DNA of 64,000 nucleotides from Nitrospira sp. (GTDB taxonomy: Bacteria; Nitrospirota; Nitrospiria; Nitrospirales; Nitrospiraceae), in the NCBI GenBank assembly GCA_030123625.1, contig CP126121.1, positions 2,458,179-2,522,178 of the forward strand, read 5' to 3'. The notes beneath the pieces are model-generated. The model was not told where the DNA came from. It made no database searches and saw nothing but the letters and a program-made list of their open reading frames with translations. This document shows, in pieces, positions 6,752 to 15,847 of this stretch (position 1 is the stretch's first letter; each line of letters begins with the position of its first letter). The translations under genes were made by a program, and so were the position numbers.

Positions 6752-9700
6752 TTAGAGACCCCTTGTTCCTTCCTGCACTCCATCCTCCTCTACGGGCGAA
6801 TCACCCTCGGCCATGGAAAAGGCTTTTTCAGGGAGGGTGATCGCATTCACCAGCAGATCGAAGGCCAATTTCGCCGTTCCCTTCGCTCCGGCCATCAAGG
6901 ATTCGGCCGGCAAGTAAACGACGGTGGGATCTTTCGCCGAGCCTTTGACTTCGAAAATGGCGGTGTCGAATCCATGCCGCTCACCCGAAAAGAGTTTTCC
7001 GAACAACGGCACGCTTTTGAGAAGGTCGAAGTATTGGCCGAGCGGACTCGCCACCACCACTCCATCGAATGTATCGTCGATGAAATCATATCGCGCCGTT
7101 CCGCTGATTTTCAGGATCGGACTATCCAGCAGGAATTCACTGATGTGGATGATGCCATGCTCAACGCCGAACACGAACTTCAATCGGTCGAACGGCACCC
7201 CATCCTCGGTGAGATCCGTCTTGCCTTTCAGCAATGCCGGCAAATTGATGAGAACCAGCACCTTGGAGATCACCGGCGCGTAAAAGAGACGCCCCTGCTC
7301 AATCATGATGGAAATCGGACGGCGGCTGGTGATCGAGGAATGAAAGACGCGGTCCTGTCCGAACTCCGCTTGGACTCCTCCCTTGGCCGTCATCCAGCCG
7401 TTGATTCGCGGCTGTTCTTCTACGAGAGAAAGGAGGTGGTCGATCGGCACGCCGCTGACGCCGAACGTGCTGCGGACCCACCGCGAGCCCCGTTCCGGGA
7501 TATTCAGAATGACACGCCCCGCGAGATGACCGTCATCCGTATCGCCGCTGATTCTGTCGATCTTCAAACTTCCATGGTCGAACTGAATCCGACATGAGAG
7601 TCCGCTTACCAAAGATCGCCTATAATAGAGATAATCAATCAGCACTGTGGCGTCGAGCGAACCATTCGCCCACCAGGCTCCGATGGCGGACGGTGAATTG
7701 GAAGCGGACGAGCCGAGAGGACCTACGGGTTTCAGCGAGGCGACATCGATCTGTGGGGATTGAACGACTAATTTTGCCCTCGGGGCATCCAACCAATCCG
7801 TTATGGATCCCGACAAGCGCATATCGCTGTCGCCGACGGTGAAGGTCAGCTGTTGAATGTCGATGTTCTTGCCGTTGAAGCGCAGCCGCACGAAAAGATT
7901 TTTGATGGGGTCTTGGAACTGCCCTTCGACCATCCCTTTGTCGAAGCGTAGCCGGCCGCTCGTGACCCATGACGCGCGGTCCATGGCCCGTCCCTCCATT
8001 GTGAGCCCTGCCTCGATGACGCCGGCGCTGACCGACCCGAATTTCACGCCTCGAGGCAGCTTACCCAATGAAAGCGCGTCGGACCGTATTTTCGCTCGGA
8101 ACTCCCATTCATTCGCCAGCCGGATCAGCCCTTCACCGGTCAACCTGACCGGCGGAAGGATGAATTCGCAGCGCCTGACCGACAAGAGCAGGTCCTTTTG
8201 GAGCCGGCCCTCAAACCGTATCCCAGCCGGCGCCCCTTTGGCTTTGTCGAACACATCGGCAACGTGGAAGTCGGTCTCGTCCAGCGCGAGTCTCCCTTGG
8301 AAATGGGGTGTGCGAACATGACCGGTTATGGAGGCGCTCAATGAGACGGGACCGTCAACATTCAGTTTGAATGTTTCACCACCGGCTCCGTGCAACCACG
8401 GGGCAAGATCTTCTCCATCGGCCGTGATCGTCAGCGCCACGCCCTGAAATGACGGCTCATCCGCAAGGGTCACTCTGCCTCCGGCCTCCACTCGCGCGAA
8501 GCCGGCTTGGCCGCTCAGATGGTCTAGGCGGACTTCCTTGGGGAGAATTCTTACGGCGGCTTCAATCTGTCGAAATGGGACCGACACGTCGTGATGCCGA
8601 AATCCAAGGTTATGGATCGCTATGGAGACCTCCTCTATGTCCAAGCCTCCCTTACCGGGCCGACCGGCCACATGCGCCACCATCCCGACCTCTCCGGTAA
8701 CCTGCTCATAGTGAGATAGATTCAGCACCCTCTGCGAAAAGTTGCCCTGATTGTTCAGCAATGCGACCAGATCCGGCGCCCGAACCTCTCCCGAGATACG
8801 GGCATCCACCATCGGCTCCTGTCTCCATTCAGTGATGAGTACAGTCCCATCGGAAAGACGAACCGGCCCATAGTTTCCCCGCAGAGCGGTCACTCGGATT
8901 TGTCCGAGATCGTAGAGCACCGTCGCCGACAGGTCTCGGACAGCGGGATGGGTACCGCCGGGGAGGAAGCGCCCGTCACGGATTTCCGCGGTCCCGGCAA
9001 TGCGGAGGTGTTCGGGCCGCCCCAAGGCGCCTTCCACATGCGTATCGTGCACTGAGATGGATCCCTCGACGGCGTGCTCGGACAGTGTATTCCGCAGGCC
9101 GGAGTGAATCCATTCTACCGGCACCTGATTCAGAGTTTGTTTCAACGGCACAGAAGAAGACGACAGGTCTGCGGATACACGAGGCTCTGCTGTGCCGAGC
9201 CCTGTCACGGTGGCGGTTCCCTGCAGGGAAACATCGGAAAATCCGGCTCGCCAATCTGCCACAATGAGATCGTATCCGGCAGAACGAGGCACCAGCCGCA
9301 GATGTCCGAGCAATTGGACCGGCGGGAAGGAACCACTTGGAAGAGGACGCAGACCAAACGCTCCGGCGACGTGACGAACGTCCAACCTATGAATACGGAT
9401 AGTCCCTTCCGCTTGCGCCAAGGCCGCAGCCTGCGGCGATGCTTCATCCGTTCCGTTCAACAGAACAAGCGAGCCGTCTATATTCAACAAGGCGCTGTCG
9501 GCCGAGCCCTGCGGTATTTCTCCGGATACCTGGATCTTCACCGAGCGTCCCGCTATGTCCTCGGTCATCGTCAGCTGCAGCGAGGTCACGAGCAAGGGAT
9601 CCGTCTGAACCGATCCCGATCGGTCCACAATCGTGATCCCGCCGTCCACGATTAAGAGATTGCGTACAAGGGCCAGGAAGCCGAACGGGGTTCCTTTCTT

Positions 9701-10144
9701 TTCTGAAGCAGTTTCCGGCTTCCTCTCACCAATGGTCCATTGTCCCGATGGATCACGCCGCACGGTGACAAGCGGGTGTTCGAGAACCACCTGTGTTGCC
9801 ACGGCTCGACCTTCCAACAAGGGACCGATCTGAAGCGCGACATCCACATGTGTTGCGGACAAGAGAGGCGCGTCGAGTTGCCGATCAAACATCTTCACAT
9901 GGCGGAGAACCAATCGAGGGCGAGAGAACAATCTGAGTTCCAAATCCTCGAACTCCAAACGATGGCCGGTCCGCTGTTCGATCTGGTGGACCAAAACATT
10001 CGTGACGGCATGCGTGTTGAGAGACCATGAAATCGCCCACACGGCCGCCGCTATGAGACCGATTGCGAGCATCATGAAAAGAAGGAACTTACCCCGAGAC
10101 CGGGATACGTTGCGGGATACGGTGGAGGGAATCTGTTCGTCCAT
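6752..10144 (-). CDS. AsmA-like / bridge-type envelope protein, 1130 residues
   Basis: A very long protein with one N-terminal transmembrane segment (FLLFMMLAIGLIAAAVWAI, about residues 20-40) and then an AsmA-like N-terminal domain (HRLEFEDLELRLFSRPRLVLRHV), long stretches of repeating beta strands, and an AsmA C-terminal region (FDGVVVASPLGQYFDLLKSVPLFGKLF, with GFDTAIFEVKGSAKDP). Members such as YhdP, TamB and AsmA form periplasmic beta grooves that carry phospholipid between membranes in Gram-negative bacteria; that role is inferred. The start is the ATG at 10144; a TTG 21 bases upstream is an alternative. The stop codon abuts a MITE-like element. Confidence 0.8.
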   Translation of the reverse strand: MDEQIPSTVSRNVSRSRGKFLLFMMLAIGLIAAAVWAISWSLNTHAVTNVLVHQIEQRTGHRLEFEDLELRLFSRPRLVLRHVKMFDRQLDAPLLSATHVDVALQIGPLLEGRAVATQVVLEHPLVTVRRDPSGQWTIGERKPETASEKKGTPFGFLALVRNLLIVDGGITIVDRSGSVQTDPLLVTSLQLTMTEDIAGRSVKIQVSGEIPQGSADSALLNIDGSLVLLNGTDEASPQAAALAQAEGTIRIHRLDVRHVAGAFGLRPLPSGSFPPVQLLGHLRLVPRSAGYDLIVADWRAGFSDVSLQGTATVTGLGTAEPRVSADLSSSSVPLKQTLNQVPVEWIHSGLRNTLSEHAVEGSISVHDTHVEGALGRPEHLRIAGTAEIRDGRFLPGGTHPAVRDLSATVLYDLGQIRVTALRGNYGPVRLSDGTVLITEWRQEPMVDARISGEVRAPDLVALLNNQGNFSQRVLNLSHYEQVTGEVGMVAHVAGRPGKGGLDIEEVSIAIHNLGFRHHDVSVPFRQIEAAVRILPKEVRLDHLSGQAGFARVEAGGRVTLADEPSFQGVALTITADGEDLAPWLHGAGGETFKLNVDGPVSLSASITGHVRTPHFQGRLALDETDFHVADVFDKAKGAPAGIRFEGRLQKDLLLSVRRCEFILPPVRLTGEGLIRLANEWEFRAKIRSDALSLGKLPRGVKFGSVSAGVIEAGLTMEGRAMDRASWVTSGRLRFDKGMVEGQFQDPIKNLFVRLRFNGKNIDIQQLTFTVGDSDMRLSGSITDWLDAPRAKLVVQSPQIDVASLKPVGPLGSSASNSPSAIGAWWANGSLDATVLIDYLYYRRSLVSGLSCRIQFDHGSLKIDRISGDTDDGHLAGRVILNIPERGSRWVRSTFGVSGVPIDHLLSLVEEQPRINGWMTAKGGVQAEFGQDRVFHSSITSRRPISIMIEQGRLFYAPVISKVLVLINLPALLKGKTDLTEDGVPFDRLKFVFGVEHGIIHISEFLLDSPILKISGTARYDFIDDTFDGVVVASPLGQYFDLLKSVPLFGKLFSGERHGFDTAIFEVKGSAKDPTVVYLPAESLMAGAKGTAKLAFDLLVNAITLPEKAFSMAEGDSPVEEDGVQEGTRGL

Positions 10145-10336
10145 TGTCTGCCGCGCCAAGGGCAATTCTTATGCGAGAAGCCTGTCAAGCCACTTCGCCT
10201 GCTTGATTCTGCCACTCTACAGGAGTGATTTTGGCATACAAGCAGCTGGACTTTGGAGAGGGGGAATCCCTAAGCCCAACATGAGCCTGAACAGATTCGG
10301 CTCCATAAATTCTCTTTGAGCGGCCTGCAGTTGGCT

Positions 10337-10355
10337 AACGCCTCTCAAAGGCGTT
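10337..10355 (-). terminator. Hairpin directly after hicB
   Basis: AACGCCT and AGGCGTT form a 7-bp stem with a 5-base loop one base beyond the hicB stop codon. There is no long U tract, so it may terminate weakly or protect the 3' end. Confidence 0.45.
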
Positions 10356-10356
10356 G

Positions 10357-10581
10357 TTATGCGGCTTCTACTTCGACGTGATCGCTTGTGGAGGCAGGAG
10401 CCGGAATCGGTTGACCCTGTTCCTTCAATCCCTCTAAGTGAAGCGCAATCGCTTCACGAATCAGCGATAGAACCTCCTCCCTCGATTCGCCGGCCGCGAC
10501 ACAGCCCGGAAGATCCGGAACGTACGCCCCATAGGAACTTGGGCCCTTTTCCACGACAACAAGGTAACGCATACGCTTCAC
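10357..10581 (-). CDS. hicB: HicB-family antitoxin
   Basis: A 74-residue protein with the HicB partial RNase H-like fold (MRYLVVVEKG, YGAYVPDLPGCVAAGES, then the helix REEVLSLIREAIALHLEGL). It lacks the extra C-terminal helix-turn-helix or ribbon-helix-helix of long HicB forms. It neutralises the HicA toxin encoded immediately upstream; their frames overlap by four bases (ATGA). Order is toxin first, as in many HicAB pairs. Confidence 0.9.
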   Translation of the reverse strand: MKRMRYLVVVEKGPSSYGAYVPDLPGCVAAGESREEVLSLIREAIALHLEGLKEQGQPIPAPASTSDHVEVEAA

Positions 10582-10772
10582 CTTTCCTTCTTGAGCCCGG
10601 CTTGCTTGATCGCACTATTCAACGTACCGGGCGGAATGTCAACGTTCGGCTTTCCTGCAACCGTCACGGTTCCCTTCTTCGTCGGATGATGAAATTGGCG
10701 ATGACTTCCCTTCATTCTCACCTGATACCACCCATCGGCCTCAAGCAGCTCGATGAGTTCTTTAACCTTCAT
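10578..10772 (-). CDS. hicA: HicA-family mRNA interferase toxin
   Basis: A 64-residue HicA protein. It shows the double-stranded RNA-binding-like fold and catalytic histidine in GSHRQFHHPTK, preceded by DGWYQVR and followed by VTVAGKPN and the C-terminal helix PPGTLNSAIKQAGL. HicA cleaves mRNA and tmRNA until bound by HicB. The module looks complete, in contrast to a second, truncated HicA at 47237. Confidence 0.9.
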   Translation of the reverse strand: MKVKELIELLEADGWYQVRMKGSHRQFHHPTKKGTVTVAGKPNVDIPPGTLNSAIKQAGLKKER

Positions 10773-10865
10773 GCGTAGAAGTGTCCTCCCGCTCTATTTC
10801 TGAGCCGCATAAGAGCTGGCTCTTCCGTGTTCTGTTCGTCTCACACCATCGACTGTCCCGAGCAT

Positions 10866-10886
10866 AACGCCATAATTGCTGGCGTT
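10866..10886 (-). terminator. Weak hairpin downstream of vapC
   Basis: AACGCC and GGCGTT, separated by nine bases, form a 6-bp stem in the 196-base gap between vapC and hicA. No U tract follows on either strand. It could end the vapBC transcript. Confidence 0.3.
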
Positions 10887-10968
10887 TCAATGAGACCAAC
10901 TGTGGAGATTTGTATCACGGGAGACATTTAAGGGGGGAAGGATACTTTCAATCCCAGGGAGTGGTCGT

Positions 10969-11340
10969 TCAGTCGGACGATTCAAAATGACAGCGCAGTC
11001 TTCTGGCGGCGTTTCGCAAAGGCTGATCGAGCGTCCAGAGTGTTACGTGCTGAAGCATTGTCGAGGCGAGGAGGTGTATGTCGATCCAACCTAAGCCCTG
11101 TCCAAAGAGCTTATGGGTTTCGATAAACGTCAGGACTTCCTGATATTCAATGATGGGCGTGGTAGGCAACACGGCCAGAGACTCGATCACCTCAGACCGA
11201 TGCTTCATGTTGCCGCAGGCGATTTCTCCAATGACGAGCGGGTGACAGACAACCAGGTCGTTGTCCAGCAGCCGTTGGAGAGCGGGAGAATTGTTACGAA
11301 GGTGATCGATCCACACGGAAGTGTCGACCAGTATGGCCAC
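10969..11340 (-). CDS. vapC: VapC PIN-domain ribonuclease toxin
   Basis: A 123-residue PIN-domain protein. The metal-binding acidic residues are visible in ILVDTSVWIDHLR (Asp6), VIGEIACGN (Glu), and GLGWIDIHLLAS (Asp), followed by LWTLDQPL. VapC toxins are Mg-dependent RNases that cut specific RNAs, often tRNA. The gene follows vapB with a two-base gap. Confidence 0.9.
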   Translation of the reverse strand: MAILVDTSVWIDHLRNNSPALQRLLDNDLVVCHPLVIGEIACGNMKHRSEVIESLAVLPTTPIIEYQEVLTFIETHKLFGQGLGWIDIHLLASTMLQHVTLWTLDQPLRNAARRLRCHFESSD

Positions 11341-11342
11341 GA

Positions 11343-11534
11343 CTAAGCGGACCGACGTCGGCGGATGTCTTTCAGATGGGGTTCAGTGCCGCCCAGCCGA
11401 GCGAGCCGTTTAGCAGCTTCGCGTGAGATGAGGGCTTCGAGCCCCAAGCGTACGAGCTGCGTCTTTTCCTGCACGCCGGTGAGTTGCACTGCGCGCTTAA
11501 TGAGATGGTCGTCAATATTGAGTGTGGTACGCAT
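11343..11534 (-). CDS. vapB: VapB-family antitoxin
   Basis: A 63-residue type II antitoxin of the VapB/MazE-like ribbon-helix-helix class (MRTTLNIDDHLIKRAVQLTG). Its middle helix EKTQLVRLGLEALISREAAKRLA and basic tail would cover the VapC active site. I use the ATG at 11534 (family start M-R-T-T-L); an ATG two codons earlier is possible. There is no ribosome binding site, and the predicted promoter places the transcript start at or within a few bases of the start codon, so translation may be leaderless. Confidence 0.85.
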   Translation of the reverse strand: MRTTLNIDDHLIKRAVQLTGVQEKTQLVRLGLEALISREAAKRLARLGGTEPHLKDIRRRRSA

Positions 11535-11541
11535 ATGCATG

Positions 11542-11571
11542 AATATGCATGGTGGAGGCATGTACTGTCAA
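11542..11571 (-). promoter_or_regulatory. Predicted vapBC promoter with palindromic ATGCAT words
   Basis: On the minus strand a perfect -35 TTGACA (11571-11566) is followed after 18 bases by CATATT (11547-11542), four of six matches to the -10 consensus. The start codon lies about seven bases beyond. Inverted ATGCATAT / ATATGCAT words (11531-11550) overlap the -10 and start codon and are a likely VapB operator. Confidence 0.5.
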
Positions 11572-11685
11572 GGAGTGCATTGAGTCACCACGGGCAAAAA
11601 ATAATATAGAATGTAGATCATCCTCGTGCAAAAGATCCACTTCATCGGTTAGACGTCAAGCCATCAGCCGCCGGCAAGAGGAAGC

Positions 11686-12819
11686 TCAATCCAGTGATTT
11701 CTGAAACCGCGCCACGCTGACAGCCAACATGACGAAGGCTAAGAGACCCATGGCCGTCATCTGCGGCCACAGCGCGTCCAGTCCCACGCCTTTTAAGTAA
11801 ACGCCGCGCAGTACCTCCAGAAAATACCGCAACGGGTTGAGGTAGGTGAGAGTTTGCAGCCACTCCGGCATGCTGCTGATGGGGGTGCCGAAGCCGGAGA
11901 AAGTGATGGCCGGCATGTTGAAGAAAAATCCTGACACCATCGCCTGCTGCTGCGTCATCGAAATGGTTGAGATGAACAGTCCGATGCCCAGCATGCAGAG
12001 GATGAAGAGGACGCTCCCGATTGCGAGGACGCCGATGCTTCCACGGAACGGCACGCCGAACCAGAAGGTGCCCACCAGCGAAACAAGGGTTGTATCGAAC
12101 AGCCCGATCAGAAAGAAAGGCACGGTCTTGCCGAGAATGAACTCCAGCCGGCCGATCGGTGTGACCATAATCTGTTCGAGCGTGCCGATTTCCCGCTCGC
12201 GGACCACGGCAAACGCCGTCAGGCTCACGACCATGACCAAGATCAAGTTGCCAATCACGCCGGGCACAAAAAACCATTGACTGTCGAAATTGACGTTGAA
12301 CAAGGGACGTCTCTCAAGAACGACCGAAGGAATCCTGGACGGAGCGAAAGGGGATGTGCGGAGAAGCTGCGTTCGTTGAAATTCCTGTGCGAATCGGGCG
12401 GCGATCTGGTTGATATAGCCGACCGCAATCAAGGCGGTATTGGAATTACTGCTGTCTACGATCACTTGCAACCGAGCCGTTTGACCTTTCCGGAGATCCT
12501 GCGCAAACCCCCCGTTGATCTGAAGCGCCACCACGACTTCTCCACGATCGATCAGGTCGTCGATCTCTCGACGGTCGTTGAGATATGCGCGGACATCAAA
12601 GTATGGACTCGCCGTAAAGCGCGACAGGAGTTCTCGGCTTACTTGACTATTGTCGTAATCCAGCGCCGCGGTGGGAATGTGGCGGACTTCCAAGGTCGCG
12701 GCGTAGCCGAAGATGAGCATTTGAATGATAGGAGGGGCGAACAATAGCGTACGGGTGCGTGTGTCCCGAAAGACTTGGATGAATTCCTTGATCAACATTC
12801 CGTGAAGGCGTCGCAACAT
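11686..12819 (-). CDS. ABC-2 type export permease (second permease of the operon)
   Basis: A 377-residue ABC-2 permease. An N-terminal membrane segment (TRTLLFAPPIIQMLIFGYA) is followed by a large extracytoplasmic domain (about 50-175) and five membrane segments, with the family signature YLNPLRYFLEVLRGVYLKG near the end. It resembles YbhR/YhhJ permeases, which pair with a sister permease and YbhF-type ATPases for drug or ion export. It is the last gene of a six-gene operon, nine bases after the sister permease. Confidence 0.9.
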   Translation of the reverse strand: MLRRLHGMLIKEFIQVFRDTRTRTLLFAPPIIQMLIFGYAATLEVRHIPTAALDYDNSQVSRELLSRFTASPYFDVRAYLNDRREIDDLIDRGEVVVALQINGGFAQDLRKGQTARLQVIVDSSNSNTALIAVGYINQIAARFAQEFQRTQLLRTSPFAPSRIPSVVLERRPLFNVNFDSQWFFVPGVIGNLILVMVVSLTAFAVVREREIGTLEQIMVTPIGRLEFILGKTVPFFLIGLFDTTLVSLVGTFWFGVPFRGSIGVLAIGSVLFILCMLGIGLFISTISMTQQQAMVSGFFFNMPAITFSGFGTPISSMPEWLQTLTYLNPLRYFLEVLRGVYLKGVGLDALWPQMTAMGLLAFVMLAVSVARFQKSLD

Positions 12820-12828
12820 GAAGGATTC

Positions 12829-13965
12829 CTATGCCAGCTTTTTGTGAAACGCGCGCGTGGCCAGGATCGTCAGGATTGCGGCGAAGAGGGCCAACGCAAG
12901 CAAATCGTCCGCAAGGAAAGGAAGCGACGTTCCTTTCAGAAAGACATCGCGCAGAATCGTCATGAAATAGCGAGCCGGGATGAGATAGGTCATGACTTGG
13001 ATCACCGTCGGCATCTGGTCGATGGGATACAGAAACCCCGAGAGTAGAAAGGCGGGGAGAAATGTGGCGATCAACGCAGCTTGACTGGCGGCGAGTTGAG
13101 ATTTGGCCACCACCGAAATGACGTATCCCAGCGATAGCACGACGACCAGAAACAGGGTGCAGCTGAGGAACAACACCGTCCACTGCCCGCGAAAGGGCAC
13201 CTCGAACCACCAGATTGCCACCGCGGCGCAGAGAACCGTGTCCAATAGTCCGATCACAAAATACGGCACGAGTTTCCCGATCATGAGTTCAAGGGGCGTG
13301 ATCGGCGTGGAGATGAGTTGCTCCATGGTGCCGCGCTCCCACTCTCTCGCGATCGTCAGTGACGTGAGAAAAGAGCCGATGACGGCCATGATGATGGCGA
13401 TGACCCCGGGAACGATATTGGCGGTGCTCTCAAGGTTTTCGTTGAACCAAGTCCTGGTGTCGACACTCAACGGAGACTGGACCGTGCTCGGTCCGTGGCG
13501 CTGAATCCAGTCGAGGCGAAGGCGTTGATTATAGGACTGAACGACGGCTTCACTGTAACTGAGACTGATATTGGCGGTGTTATTGTCGGTGGCGTCGACC
13601 AGCGCTTGGACCGCGACGGGGCCGCCCGCACTCAACTGCTCGGAGAAATCGACCGGAATGACGATGGCTAGGCGGCAGGCCCCTGAGTCGAGCGCTTCGA
13701 TCAACGCCGGATAATTGTCCACGGCCTTGACGATGCGAAAATACTCAGACGCTTGAAAATGTTTCAGAAGGTCCTGGCTTTGCTGGCTGCCTGCGCGATC
13801 GTAGACATACACCGGGATGTGTTGGACATCGAAACGAACACCATAGCCGAAGGCCAGCATGAGAAGCAGCGGCATCGTCACGGTAATCAACAGACTGGCG
13901 AGATCACGGCGAATCTGGAGCGTTTCCTTGCGGATCACGGCGATGAGTCGGTGCCGACGCATCAA
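12829..13965 (-). CDS. ABC-2 type export permease (first permease of the operon)
   Basis: A 378-residue ABC-2 permease with the same plan as the next gene: one N-terminal segment (LASLLITVTMPLLLMLAFGYG), an extracytoplasmic loop of about 130 residues, and five C-terminal membrane segments with YLIPARYFMTILRDVFLKG. It is YbhS-like. The start overlaps the stop of the ATPase gene upstream by four bases, so the products are probably made in matched amounts and form a heterodimeric pore. Confidence 0.9.
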   Translation of the reverse strand: MMRRHRLIAVIRKETLQIRRDLASLLITVTMPLLLMLAFGYGVRFDVQHIPVYVYDRAGSQQSQDLLKHFQASEYFRIVKAVDNYPALIEALDSGACRLAIVIPVDFSEQLSAGGPVAVQALVDATDNNTANISLSYSEAVVQSYNQRLRLDWIQRHGPSTVQSPLSVDTRTWFNENLESTANIVPGVIAIIMAVIGSFLTSLTIAREWERGTMEQLISTPITPLELMIGKLVPYFVIGLLDTVLCAAVAIWWFEVPFRGQWTVLFLSCTLFLVVVLSLGYVISVVAKSQLAASQAALIATFLPAFLLSGFLYPIDQMPTVIQVMTYLIPARYFMTILRDVFLKGTSLPFLADDLLALALFAAILTILATRAFHKKLA

Positions 13966-14912
13966 GTCCTTTGGCCGCTCAATCGCGCGGTCAGCGAGAC
14001 GAAGACATCTTCCAAGCTTGCGCGGATGGGTTCGATCCGCGACACGGCGACCCCATGTGCCGATAGGGCGTCGCGGAGACGCGGGATACCGGTCTGCGCG
14101 TCCGGCACGACGACGTGCAGCGCCTTGCCGAACAAGGCGACATCCTGAGTGTCCGGAGCTTGCTGCAGGACGTCGAGCGCCGGGCCGAGCCGATCACATT
14201 CAATCAGAAGAAGCTCGCCGGTCATGGTCTGCTGTTTCAACTCCGTCGGCGAACCGGCGGCCACGATCCGGCCTTGAAAAATCAGCACCAGACGATTGCA
14301 GTACTCCGCCTCGTCCATGTAGTGCGTGGTGACAAGCACGGTCACTCCTTCGGCCGCCATCGCATGGATCAACTCCCAAAATCGACGACGCGAGATCGGA
14401 TCGACGCCGGATGTCGGTTCGTCCAAGAAGAGAATCGACGGGCGATGGAGCACGGCGCAGCCTAAGGCGAGCCGTTGTTTCCATCCGCTGGGCAGCGTAC
14501 CGGTGACCGTCGATTCTCGGCCGGCCAAGCCGGCCATGTCGAGCACCCACTGCGTGCGTTCGTTGAGGAGCGATGCCGGCACATCGTACATATCGGCAAA
14601 GAATCGAATGTTTTCGATCACGTGAAGGTCGTTGTAGAGCGAAAACTTCTGCGACATGTACCCGATCCGGCGGCGCACCTCTTCGGGCTCCCTGGCGACA
14701 TCAAAGCCGGCCACCAAGGCCTGTCCTGCTGAGGGGCGAAGCAGGCCGCAGAGCATACGGATCGTCGTGGATTTGCCGGAGCCGTTCGGGCCCAAGAAGC
14801 CGACGACCTCTCCGGCCCGCGCTTCTAGATTGATATGGTCCACCGCGACGAAGTCGCCGAAGCGTTTGACGAGATCATGCGCGAGCACAGGTATCGTATC
14901 GTGATCCGTCAC
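13962..14912 (-). CDS. ABC transporter ATPase (second ATPase)
   Basis: A 316-residue ABC ATPase. Walker A is GPNGSGKST, Walker B ILFLDEPTSGVD, and the switch histidine follows (VTTHYMDEAEYC). The signature motif is altered to LPSGWKQR (normally LSGGQ), as is known in one half of YbhF-type ATPases. The C-terminal extension (about 230-316) is typical of exporters of this class. Both neighbouring frames overlap by four bases. With the other ATPase it corresponds to the two halves of the fused E. coli YbhF. Confidence 0.9.
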   Translation of the reverse strand: MTDHDTIPVLAHDLVKRFGDFVAVDHINLEARAGEVVGFLGPNGSGKSTTIRMLCGLLRPSAGQALVAGFDVAREPEEVRRRIGYMSQKFSLYNDLHVIENIRFFADMYDVPASLLNERTQWVLDMAGLAGRESTVTGTLPSGWKQRLALGCAVLHRPSILFLDEPTSGVDPISRRRFWELIHAMAAEGVTVLVTTHYMDEAEYCNRLVLIFQGRIVAAGSPTELKQQTMTGELLLIECDRLGPALDVLQQAPDTQDVALFGKALHVVVPDAQTGIPRLRDALSAHGVAVSRIEPIRASLEDVFVSLTARLSGQRT

Positions 14913-15844
14913 GCTGTTTCTCCGGTGGTTGCCGACGTAGCAGCGACGAACAAGTCTTCGATCGTCGGCTCGACTTCTTCCAGGCGGTTGAACGCCAGGC
15001 CTGCCGTCTGGAGCGTCGCCCGAAGCTCGGGAATGCGACGCGCGGCATCGTCCACCACGAGATGGACACCATCGCCGACGAGCAAGGCGTTGAGCACGCC
15101 GGTTGCTTCGCCGAGGGCGGCTCGAATGCGACGGGGCTCATGACCGACGATCGACACCACTGCGCCATGAAGGCGTCTCTTCAATCCGGCAGGCGTCTCG
15201 CAATATAGCATCTGTCCCTGATGGAGCAGCGCCACCCGATGGCAGCGTTCGGCTTCGTCGAGATACGACGTCGACATCAGAATGGCAATGCCTTCGTTCA
15301 GCAGCGAGTACAGGATACGCCAGAAATCTCGCCGTGAAACCGGATCGACGCCGTTGGTCGGTTCATCAAGCAGGATCACAAGGGGGCGATGGATCAGGGC
15401 GCAGACGAGACCAAGTTTTTGTTTCATTCCTCCGGAGAGCTTGGCGGCCAACCGAGCCGTAAAGGGACTCATGCCGGCGGCGTCGAGCAATTGCCGAGAC
15501 CGCGCCTCTCGTTCCGCGCGGGACACACCGAACACATCGGCATAGAAACGAATGTTTTCCGCGACGGTCAGATCTTCGTAGAGTCCGAAACGTTGCGGCA
15601 TGTAGCTCAGGCGGGCTTTGGCCGATTCCGGCTCGCGGACGATATCGGCGCCCGCGACGGTCGCCGATCCCCCATCGGGTGAGAGCACGCCGGCCAGCAT
15701 TCGAAGCGTCGTCGTCTTTCCCGCTCCATCAGGGCCCACCAACCCAAAAATCTCACCGGCATGCACTTCGAATGTGAGGCGGTTGACGGCTGTGACTCCG
15801 GGAAAGTGCTTCGTCAGTTCCGATGCGGCGACGGAGGGCGGCAT
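14909..15844 (-). CDS. ABC transporter ATPase (first ATPase)
   Basis: A 311-residue ABC ATPase with Walker A GPDGAGKTTT, an intact signature LSGGMKQKLGL, and Walker B VILLDEPTNGVD. Where a switch histidine is expected the sequence has MSTSYLDEAERC, so it lacks that histidine (a serine-tyrosine replaces Thr-His); this also occurs in the matching half of YbhF. The canonical signature of this subunit and the canonical histidine of its partner could together make one good ATP site. Start three bases after the HlyD gene. Confidence 0.9.
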   Translation of the reverse strand: MPPSVAASELTKHFPGVTAVNRLTFEVHAGEIFGLVGPDGAGKTTTLRMLAGVLSPDGGSATVAGADIVREPESAKARLSYMPQRFGLYEDLTVAENIRFYADVFGVSRAEREARSRQLLDAAGMSPFTARLAAKLSGGMKQKLGLVCALIHRPLVILLDEPTNGVDPVSRRDFWRILYSLLNEGIAILMSTSYLDEAERCHRVALLHQGQMLYCETPAGLKRRLHGAVVSIVGHEPRRIRAALGEATGVLNALLVGDGVHLVVDDAARRIPELRATLQTAGLAFNRLEEVEPTIEDLFVAATSATTGETA

Positions 15845-15847
15845 AGA

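Noticed and set aside
6632-7597. A 321-codon plus-strand frame opposite the AsmA-like gene
   Set aside because: It starts in the MITE-like repeat and is antisense to a protein with a clear signal anchor and AsmA C-terminus.
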